Shown here: piece by piece, positions 35,056 through 41,393 of the stretch | Position numbering within the stretch: position 1 is the first letter of the stretch | Layout: each line of letters starts with the position of its first letter | DNA from: Pseudoalteromonas denitrificans DSM 6059 | GTDB taxonomy: Bacteria > Pseudomonadota > Gammaproteobacteria > Enterobacterales > Alteromonadaceae | DNA: 64,000 nucleotides | Direction of reading: 5' to 3' | NCBI RefSeq assembly: GCF_900112265.1 | Contig: NZ_FOLO01000001.1 | Span: forward strand, 300,195-364,194 | Position numbers and translations under genes: made by a program | The notes under the pieces: generated by a model | Told to the model about the DNA's origin: nothing | The model's input: the letters and a program-made list of their open reading frames with translations, nothing else | Databases searched by the model: none

Positions 35056-36264
35056 CTAACCAATTTCAGGAAGAAAACCAAACATTTGTAAACATTGAGC
35101 GCTAATAATTATGACCCCAAATAAAGCTGCAAAGGCCAATGCTGAATTCCCACCTTTTACCCGATACTCATCATTTGAGATTTCACGTTGGTTCCTTTGT
35201 TTGTAAACCATAGCGACAGGTAAGAATACAGCCAATACAACGAGAGCAATAGCCGCATAACCTAAGGCCATAATAAAACCTTTAGGATAAAAAAGAGCGA
35301 ATCCTAAAGGGGGTATAAAAGTAACGAATGCAGTAAATAACCTATCTTTTTTACTATTTCCTTTTTTTAAGGTATCACTAAAAAAATCAAAAAGGCCTAA
35401 GCTTACACCTAAAAATGATGTTGCTAATGCTAAATCAGCAAATATTGTAATCGCATGGCTAATTTTAGGGCTTTGCAACATAGAAGTTATGCTTGTAATA
35501 AAACCAGATAGCCCTTCGCTTTGTAATAAGTTTGATTGACTCATTACTCCTTGGCTTACGACTTGCCAAAATAAGTAAAGACATAAAGGTAAAGCGGCTC
35601 CCATGATCATGATTCTACGAAGTGATTTGATATCGATGCCAACATATTTCACTATTGAAGGAATAGAACCATGAAAGCCAAATGAGGTGAATACTACAGG
35701 GATAGCGGATAATATTAGTCCTTGCTCTATCGGCATTTCAAGTAAATGTTGCCCTTGTACATAGGGGGTTAGCAAATAAAAAACACTGGCTAAGGCAATT
35801 ATTTTGATAGTAAATAAAACACGATTAATTTTATCAACAGCACTTGTTCCCAAGGTAATGATGGTGCCAAAAATCACGGCAAATAAAATAGATCCTGTTT
35901 GTTCAGGTAATTGAATATGGGTCCATTGAGCTAGTTTAGTTTGTAATTGAGCGCCACCGCCTGCGATATAGGCGGCACATAATGCATAAAATAAAAAAAT
36001 CATAGAAAAGTTAGCAATGACTTGGCCTTTCTTTCCGAGTAGGTTTTTAGCTAAAGAATTTAAAGTTGCTTCAACATGTGCATATTGATGAACTTCTAGC
36101 ATTAATAAAGCTGTGTAGGTCATTAATGCCCAGGCTGCAAATAGTAAAGCAGTTGCAGTGGAAAATCCTAAACCAGCCGAGGCTATTGGTAAAGCTAACA
36201 TGCCTGCGCCTATCGTAGTTCCCGCAATAATTAACATACTGCCAATTGTTTTACCTTGGATCAT
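35056..36264 (-). CDS. Aromatic amino acid permease (TyrP/Mtr family)
   Basis: This 402-residue protein of the hydroxy/aromatic amino acid permease family has about eleven transmembrane helices. It starts with GSMLIIAGTTIGAGMLALPI, the family-defining first helix. Further signatures are YALCAAYIAGGGAQL and FGFHGSIPSIVKYVG. It imports tyrosine or tryptophan with protons across the inner membrane. TyrP and Mtr are not separable here. A TyrR-type box (36361-36378) lies about 100 bp upstream, consistent with tyrosine-dependent control. Downstream is crbS on the same strand. Confidence 0.88.
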   Translation of the reverse strand: MIQGKTIGSMLIIAGTTIGAGMLALPIASAGLGFSTATALLFAAWALMTYTALLMLEVHQYAHVEATLNSLAKNLLGKKGQVIANFSMIFLFYALCAAYIAGGGAQLQTKLAQWTHIQLPEQTGSILFAVIFGTIITLGTSAVDKINRVLFTIKIIALASVFYLLTPYVQGQHLLEMPIEQGLILSAIPVVFTSFGFHGSIPSIVKYVGIDIKSLRRIMIMGAALPLCLYLFWQVVSQGVMSQSNLLQSEGLSGFITSITSMLQSPKISHAITIFADLALATSFLGVSLGLFDFFSDTLKKGNSKKDRLFTAFVTFIPPLGFALFYPKGFIMALGYAAIALVVLAVFLPVAMVYKQRNQREISNDEYRVKGGNSALAFAALFGVIIISAQCLQMFGFLPEIG

Positions 36265-36610
36265 GAACCTGACCTCATCTTTTATTCTTAGAAATTCTTT
36301 GGCTAGGTTAAAGGCTATTTATCAAAATGAAAGTATAAGGAGCAAAAAGATTAATTGTCTTGTAGCATTTTATTTACATGTAAAAACTAAGTCGGGCGTA
36401 TTTTATTGAAGGATTAGAATGTACCTATTTGATTAATAAGAGGTAAGCAAGATGTAATTATTATTAAACCACGTTTAAAGTTTATGAGTATTTTTAGTGA
36501 GTCTGGTGAGTTGGCAATACTGGGTAGTATGTTCAACTCCCATATTTATGTGACAGTTGAACATTATTTTTATTCACAACTTTGGATATGTAGAATAGTT
36601 TACAAATTGA
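36265..36610. other. Intergenic 346 bp between the permease gene and the convergently placed decarboxylase-family gene stop
   Basis: Apart from the TyrR-like box and the permease promoter region, I see no convincing gene, terminator or RNA here. A plus-strand open frame beginning near 36484 runs into the antisense of the next gene and lacks support. Confidence 0.5.
36361..36378 (-). promoter_or_regulatory. TyrR-like box upstream of the aromatic permease gene
   Basis: Read on the minus strand, TGTAAA-TAAAAT-GCTACA matches the TyrR consensus TGTAAA-N6-TTTACA at 10 of 12 fixed positions. Its place about 100 bp upstream of a tyrosine/tryptophan permease start makes the match meaningful. Confidence 0.55.
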
Positions 36611-37201
36611 TTAAACGTGTTTACCACGTGTCCAATTTGATTTTGATAATAAACGCTCTCCAGCATCAACAGCGCCAGTTTCCATGGTTGTTCCCATTGA
36701 GTCATTCCAGCGATTTAAATAGCCAAACAATGAAATAACGCCCAAAATCTCAACAACTTCACCATCATCCCAATATTCATGCATTTGTGCTGTAATTTCA
36801 TCATCAACAGCGTTTGGTACACTTGAAGCGGCTAAAGCAAGTTCAAAAGCGGCTTTTTCTGCTGGTGTATATAAATTGCTTTCTCTGAATGACCATATGT
36901 TCTCTAAGCGATCTTCGCTGCCGCCATAACGTTCAGCAGCTAAAATTGTATGGGCTTCACAGTAGCGGCAGCCTGTATTTGCACTGGTGATATAACCGAT
37001 TAATCTTTTTTGCTCAGCAGTAACACGACCTTCATTTGCCATTACAGCCATATTTAAATTAATAAATGCTTTTGCAATTGCAGGGCGACGTTGCATCGTT
37101 AAAACGCTATTAGGGCAAAAACCCAATGTTTCATTAAAAAATTCAGCTAGTTCAATAACTTCTTTGTTGGCATCTGTGGGAAGTGGGGTTATTAGTGGCA
37201 T
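36611..37201 (-). CDS. Carboxymuconolactone decarboxylase / AhpD-like family protein
   Basis: The start at 37201 (MPLITPLP, 196 residues) is fixed by GGAG six bases upstream. An in-frame ATG at 37213 lacks such a site. The protein has a CMD/AhpD-type helical domain with the redox motif C78-R-Y-C81-E-A-H84, as found in alkylhydroperoxidase-type proteins (two cysteines and a downstream His relay). Family members include AhpD and peroxidase-related enzymes, so antioxidant or decarboxylase functions are both possible. The gene is divergent from a MarR regulator across a strong twin-palindrome operator, which suggests induction by an oxidant or aromatic compound. Confidence 0.82.
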   Translation of the reverse strand: MPLITPLPTDANKEVIELAEFFNETLGFCPNSVLTMQRRPAIAKAFINLNMAVMANEGRVTAEQKRLIGYITSANTGCRYCEAHTILAAERYGGSEDRLENIWSFRESNLYTPAEKAAFELALAASSVPNAVDDEITAQMHEYWDDGEVVEILGVISLFGYLNRWNDSMGTTMETGAVDAGERLLSKSNWTRGKHV

Positions 37202-37251
37202 TGTATTCTCCATGTTTTATATTATTTTATAAAACGACTCTACTTATTTAT

Positions 37252-37290
37252 TGCTGCATATGCAATAACTTTATTGTTGCATATGCAGCA
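37252..37290. promoter_or_regulatory. Twin-palindrome operator between divergent CMD and MarR genes
   Basis: Two identical palindromes TGCATATGCA (37255-37264 and 37278-37287), centres 23 bp apart, lie inside a larger inverted repeat, TGCTGCATATGCAA facing TTGCATATGCAGCA. This is typical of a MarR-family site and is placed to repress both divergent promoters. Confidence 0.85.
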
Positions 37291-37351
37291 TTCTGTTTTT
37301 GTTAGAGGATTTTTATTTGAATCAATTAAATGGTAAAGTGAGCTCGATTTT

Positions 37352-37954
37352 ATGACATTTAAGGCAAAGCACATTAGTAAGTCAGCCAGAAGTCAGGCAT
37401 TTACCCTGACAGAATACATTGAGGATCCATTGGATTTAACTTCTCATTTGCCATATCGAGTTGCGGTTGTGAGTAATTTATTGGCATTAAATCGTGATTG
37501 GAAAATTCGTAACTTAACGGACTTAGATCCGAGAGAAATGCGAGTATTACTTAATATAGGTTCATATATGCCGGTTAAGTCGGCTGATATTGCGTATCAA
37601 TCTAGGCTTGACTCTTATACTGTGAGCAGAGCTGTAAAAAAATTGCTGGCACTTAATTTAATCGCGTCTCGCCAAGATGAAATAAAAAAGAATGTAAAAA
37701 ATTTATATTTAAATGATGCTGGAAAATTACTATATCAAAAGTTGATCTTTGCTATGGATGAAAGGGCAAAAGAGTTAGAAAGTATATTATCGAATGAAGA
37801 AAAAGCTTTATTTTTTAATATGCTTGAACGCATTGAAAATAAAACTGAAGCAATTTTAGCAACGCAAGCATCTGAATTAATTAAGCAGGGCTTGGATGCA
37901 CCCACAGATCAAAAAGAACTCATTCGCTGGCATAAAAAAACCAATACGAATTAA
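37352..37954 (+). CDS. MarR-family transcriptional regulator
   Basis: The 200 residues contain a central winged helix-turn-helix (about 60-135; MPVKSADIAYQSRLDSYTVS, then RAVKKLLALNLIASRQDE) flanked by dimerisation helices, as in MarR proteins but with long N- and C-terminal extensions. It starts at ATG 37352, 62 bp after the twin-palindrome operator, and probably represses itself and the divergent CMD gene. The inducer is unknown. Redox control through cysteine is unlikely since the protein has no cysteine. Confidence 0.82.
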   Translation: MTFKAKHISKSARSQAFTLTEYIEDPLDLTSHLPYRVAVVSNLLALNRDWKIRNLTDLDPREMRVLLNIGSYMPVKSADIAYQSRLDSYTVSRAVKKLLALNLIASRQDEIKKNVKNLYLNDAGKLLYQKLIFAMDERAKELESILSNEEKALFFNMLERIENKTEAILATQASELIKQGLDAPTDQKELIRWHKKTNTN

Positions 37955-37970
37955 ATTTGCGACTGCAACT

Positions 37971-37989
37971 GATAACAACTATCATTATC
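37971..37989 (+). promoter_or_regulatory. Fur box upstream of cytochrome b561 gene
   Basis: GATAACAACTATCATTATC matches the 19-bp Fur consensus at 15 positions, the best match in the window. It lies between the MarR stop and the cytochrome start, about 50-100 bp upstream. Confidence 0.75.
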
Positions 37990-38086
37990 AATTATAGTGA
38001 GCTAGAAGGATGCCAGCTTAAATACGATTACTGTTTGTAGATTGAATTTACAACAAGTAATCGCTAATATTTTTTGGTCTAAATTT

Positions 38087-38608
38087 ATGAGATCTCAATC
38101 ATATGATCTTTTTGCGCGAATACTCCATTTATCTATGGCTGTAATTATTATTTATACATTAATAGCGGGCTTTATATCTCACTTAGTTAACCCAATCATA
38201 TTCAATACTTTGTCCGTTTTGAATATGTCTTTGGCAACAGTCGCAGTCCCTATATTTTGTTTTAGATATATATGGTCATTTTTCAGAGTGACACCAGAGT
38301 TACCCTTAAGTATTCCTAAATGGCAAAAGCAAAGTGCTAAGTTAATTCATTCACTCTTATATTTAATAATATTTGGTGTATTTATCAGTGGTTATTTAAT
38401 GCTAAAGGTACCATTTCAGTTTTTTTGGCTTGTTACAATTAATAACCCTATCTCTGATATTGTGATAAATACTTTCTTTTTTAAATTACATATTATGCTT
38501 TGTATTTTTTTATCTTTCATGGTCAGTATTCATATCTTAGCGGCGTTAAAACATAAGTTTTACAACCAAAATAATGTGCTCGAATTAATGTTTCCGGTGA
38601 AAAAATAA
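38087..38608 (+). CDS. Cytochrome b561-family membrane protein
   Basis: From the ATG at 38087 the protein has 173 residues and four transmembrane helices. It has histidines placed as b-heme ligands in FARILHLSMA, AKLIHSLLYL, FFKLHIMLC and SIHILAALKH. This is the bacterial b561 family, which moves electrons between quinones and periplasmic or membrane acceptors such as superoxide or ferric iron. A TTG at 38042 would add 15 residues. Neither start has a good ribosome site. The strong Fur box upstream suggests expression in iron limitation, which would suit a ferric reductase-type role, though that is inference. Confidence 0.8.
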   Translation: MRSQSYDLFARILHLSMAVIIIYTLIAGFISHLVNPIIFNTLSVLNMSLATVAVPIFCFRYIWSFFRVTPELPLSIPKWQKQSAKLIHSLLYLIIFGVFISGYLMLKVPFQFFWLVTINNPISDIVINTFFFKLHIMLCIFLSFMVSIHILAALKHKFYNQNNVLELMFPVKK

Positions 38609-38609
38609 A

Positions 38610-39116
38610 TTATTTGATCTCCGTTAAAGATAAAATTTGATTACTATGCCAATTAAGTAAATCTTGGCTGAATTTTGGTAAAGTTTCACGGTCAAGATTT
38701 TCAAGAATAGATTTTATTTCTAGCCCTAGTTCAGTATCACCGGTTAAAAGTAATTCTCGATTAAAAAATAAAGTATCTGGATCCGCTTTTTGACTCGCCA
38801 TTAAAACAAAACTATTAAAATTACCTCTAAAAACAACGTTGGACTGTGCATGAGGTTTGATTATCAAACGAGATTGACCTTGATGGTTTTGATAACTGAT
38901 ATACCAAGACGAGTCTAAATCTGTGATGGTTAACTCTAGCCACTTATCGATTAAAAAATCGAATTCTTGATCTTTTATTTCAGCTATAAATACTTTATTT
39001 AAAATACGTTCAAGTACAAAGCAGGGGACCTGATTTGGAATAAGCTTTAGTGCTAACTTTCCACCTTGAGGAAACTTTTCTACTGCAAATTTAATTACAT
39101 TTTTTAAAAAGGTCAT
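38610..39116 (-). CDS. ubiT: Ubiquinone biosynthesis accessory factor UbiT (SCP2 domain)
   Basis: This protein of about 168 residues has an SCP2 sterol-carrier fold. The segment QKADPDTLFFNRELLLTGDTELGL is nearly superimposable on UbiT (YhbT) of E. coli. UbiT binds quinone precursors and works with UbiU and UbiV in the oxygen-independent pathway of ubiquinone synthesis. The two partner genes start divergently 133 bp away, across an FNR box. I take ATG 39116 as the start. A TTG three codons upstream is possible. The gene converges on the cytochrome b561 gene with a 1-bp gap. Confidence 0.9.
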   Translation of the reverse strand: MTFLKNVIKFAVEKFPQGGKLALKLIPNQVPCFVLERILNKVFIAEIKDQEFDFLIDKWLELTITDLDSSWYISYQNHQGQSRLIIKPHAQSNVVFRGNFNSFVLMASQKADPDTLFFNRELLLTGDTELGLEIKSILENLDRETLPKFSQDLLNWHSNQILSLTEIK

Positions 39117-39176
39117 ATAAATCAAGTTTAATGTTTAGAGTGGCTGTTATTTTATTCGCAGAGATCATTTCAAAGC

Positions 39177-39190
39177 TTAATCTAAATCAA
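39177..39190. promoter_or_regulatory. FNR box between ubiT and ubiUV
   Basis: TTAAT-CTAA-ATCAA matches the FNR/CRP-type anaerobox TTGAT-N4-ATCAA at 9 of 10 fixed bases. It lies in the divergent promoter region of ubiT and ubiUV, as expected for genes needed when oxygen is absent. Confidence 0.75.
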
Positions 39191-39248
39191 GTTTCCCTTA
39201 GCAATTATCATTAAATTAACTGAATAAAAATTTTTTGGTATTTTATTC

Positions 39249-40244
39249 ATGGAACTACTTTGTCCAGCGGGAAGTCTGGCTTCTTTAAAAGCGGCGGTCG
39301 ATGCGGGTGCAGATGCTGTTTATATTGGTTTTAAAGATGATACTAACGCCCGGCATTTTGCAGGGTTAAACTTTACTGACAGACAGTTAGAAAAAGGCAT
39401 CAGATATTTACGTCAGCATAATTGCAGATTGCATGTTGCCATTAATACATTTGCTCACCCTGATGGTTTAGAGCGTTGGAAAGGGTCGGTAGATAAAGCT
39501 GTTTCAATAGGTGCTGATGTACTGATTATCGCAGATTTAGCTGTATTAGATTATTGTGCTAAAACGTATCCAAACATTGAGATTCATGCTTCAGTACAAG
39601 CTTCGGTAACTAATGCAGCTGCAATTAACTTTTTTGTAGATAGCTTTAATGTAAAGCGGGTGGTATTGCCACGAGTACTCTCTATTCATCAAGTTCGCCA
39701 GCTAGCCCGAGTAAGTCCTGTTGAAATTGAAGTTTTTGCCTATGGTAGTCTATGCATAATGGCTGAAGGGCGCTGTTATTTATCTTCTTATTTAACAGGT
39801 GAATCCCCTAATACCGCAGGGGCATGCTCTCCAGCTAAATTTGTTGAATATAAAGAAACTGATACCGGTTTAGAAACTCATTTAAATGGTATTTTAATTG
39901 ACAAATTTACTGATGATGAAAAAGCAGGATACCCGACATTATGTAAAGGTAGATTTGATGTTGGCGATGAGCGATATCATGCGCTTGAAGAACCTACTAG
40001 TTTAAATAGCATGGAAATGTTACCTGAATTAATGCAAATGGGTATAAGTGCTATCAAAATTGAAGGGCGTCAGCGAAGCCCTGCTTATGTTTCTCAAGTC
40101 ACAAAGAGTTGGCGTCAAGCCATTGATGCCTGTAAAGCTTCACCAGATAGTTTCAAGCCATCGGTAGAAACAGAACAATGTTTAAGTAATTTATCTGAAG
40201 GTAGTCAAACTACCTTGGGTGCCTATCATAAGAAGTGGAAGTAA
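39249..40244 (+). CDS. ubiU: Anaerobic ubiquinone hydroxylation subunit UbiU (U32 family)
   Basis: The 331 residues equal the length of E. coli UbiU (YhbU), and the whole sequence matches it strongly (start MELLCPAG, end TLGAYHKKW). The four cysteines that bind the 4Fe-4S cluster fall at 169, 176, 193 and 232, the same numbers as in E. coli. With UbiV it forms a heterodimer that hydroxylates ubiquinone intermediates without oxygen, using prephenate as the oxygen source. It is first in a two-gene operon with ubiV (stop followed by ATG after 5 bp), controlled by the FNR box upstream. Confidence 0.96.
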   Translation: MELLCPAGSLASLKAAVDAGADAVYIGFKDDTNARHFAGLNFTDRQLEKGIRYLRQHNCRLHVAINTFAHPDGLERWKGSVDKAVSIGADVLIIADLAVLDYCAKTYPNIEIHASVQASVTNAAAINFFVDSFNVKRVVLPRVLSIHQVRQLARVSPVEIEVFAYGSLCIMAEGRCYLSSYLTGESPNTAGACSPAKFVEYKETDTGLETHLNGILIDKFTDDEKAGYPTLCKGRFDVGDERYHALEEPTSLNSMEMLPELMQMGISAIKIEGRQRSPAYVSQVTKSWRQAIDACKASPDSFKPSVETEQCLSNLSEGSQTTLGAYHKKWK

Positions 40245-40249
40245 AGGTT

Positions 40250-41131
40250 ATGAAATATGCATTAGGTCCTATTTTATATTATTGGCCAAAACAGCGCGTT
40301 GAAGATTTTTATCATATGGTTGCAAAATCCGATGTAGATATCGTGTATTTAGGTGAAACGGTTTGCTCAAAGCGTCGAGAGCTAAAGATTCAAGATTGGT
40401 TGAAGATAGCGCAAATGTTAATTGGTGCAGGTAAAAAAGTGTGTTTATCTACCATGGCTCTCCTTGAAACACCTTCAGATTTAGCCATGTTAAAACGTTA
40501 TTGCGATCAACAAGATTTTATGATCGAGGCCAATGATTTATCGGCAATTCAATTATTGTCAAAGCAAGATTTGCCTTTTTCTGTGGGCCCAGCAGTAAAT
40601 TGTTATAACGCACAAACGCTTGACTTATTTTTAAATAAAGGCATGAAGCGTTGGACTATGCCTGTTGAGTTATCCCATGACTGGCTTCGGAAAATAGTGA
40701 ATGCCCCTTTACTTGAAAATAAACGTACGGATTTTGAAGTTGAAGTTTTTGCTTATGGCAATATGCCATTGGCTTATTCTGCTAGGTGTTTTACTGCGCG
40801 TTCTGAAAACCACTCAAAAGATGAATGTAAATTATGTTGCATTGACTACCCGCAAGGACGAGTGGTTAATAGCCAAGATAAAAATCAACTATTTGTGATC
40901 AATGGTATACAAACAATGTCGGGATTAAAATATAACTTAATTAATGATTTAAAAAGTATGCACAATACTGTTGATGTTGTCAGGCTTAGTCCTGAGTCAG
41001 AAGATACATTAAAAATGTTAAAAAATTTTCGTGCTAACGAAACAGGTCAAAACCCTATGCCACTTGATAAAGAACAAGAATGTAACGGTTATTGGCATAA
41101 GGTAGAGGGCATGGTTCAAGTTGAGGTTTAG
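40250..41131 (+). CDS. ubiV: Anaerobic ubiquinone hydroxylation subunit UbiV (U32 family)
   Basis: From the ATG at 40250 (AAAGG just before it) the protein has 293 residues. The cluster ligands fall at C39, C180, C193 and C197, identical to E. coli UbiV. The motifs YLGETVCSKRR, LAYSARCFTARSE and DECKLCC surround them. It forms the partner of UbiU. The in-frame GTG at 40235 lies inside the end of ubiU and would give a non-family N-terminus. It is followed by a short hairpin terminator. Confidence 0.95.
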   Translation: MKYALGPILYYWPKQRVEDFYHMVAKSDVDIVYLGETVCSKRRELKIQDWLKIAQMLIGAGKKVCLSTMALLETPSDLAMLKRYCDQQDFMIEANDLSAIQLLSKQDLPFSVGPAVNCYNAQTLDLFLNKGMKRWTMPVELSHDWLRKIVNAPLLENKRTDFEVEVFAYGNMPLAYSARCFTARSENHSKDECKLCCIDYPQGRVVNSQDKNQLFVINGIQTMSGLKYNLINDLKSMHNTVDVVRLSPESEDTLKMLKNFRANETGQNPMPLDKEQECNGYWHKVEGMVQVEV

Positions 41132-41138
41132 AGGTTTA

Positions 41139-41160
41139 AAAGGCGGAAGCCTTATTTTTA
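41139..41160 (+). terminator. Short hairpin behind ubiV
   Basis: The stem AAGGC-GGAA-GCCTT (GNRA-type loop) is followed by ATTTTTATT. A compact intrinsic terminator, 8 bp past the ubiV stop. Confidence 0.7.
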
Positions 41161-41209
41161 TTATGAAAATAAAATGAATGTCAATTGTTGCACGCTAGTG
41201 TACCTGTAA

Positions 41210-41227
41210 TGTAAACGAAAGGTTACA
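41210..41227 (+). promoter_or_regulatory. TyrR-like box upstream of the TonB-dependent receptor
   Basis: TGTAAA-CGAAAG-GTTACA matches TGTAAA-N6-TTTACA at 11 of 12 fixed positions. It lies 167 bp upstream of the receptor start. A weaker dyad (TTACA...TGTAA) follows near 41303-41325. Site type is inferred from consensus only. Confidence 0.5.
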
Positions 41228-41393
41228 TTTTGTAGTGTTTTTTTTAATTAAGTTGATATCTGTTTAACTCATTACTGTGTACCTGTTATGGGTTTTTATG
41301 TTACAAGTAATGAGTAAATGTAAGTTTATATTTCAGGGTTGGTTTTTACCAGCTTCTAAATTATTAAATTCATAATAAAAACAGGTAAAAATT

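Noticed and set aside
36484..36738. Plus-strand open frame of 84 codons
   Set aside because: Its second half is antisense to the CMD-family gene and its first half lacks a ribosome site and any known motif.
38010..38021. ATG behind a good AGAAGG site before the cytochrome b561 gene
   Set aside because: It runs into a stop after three codons (ATG CCA GCT TAA) and is out of frame with the cytochrome gene. It is probably chance, though a leader cannot be excluded.
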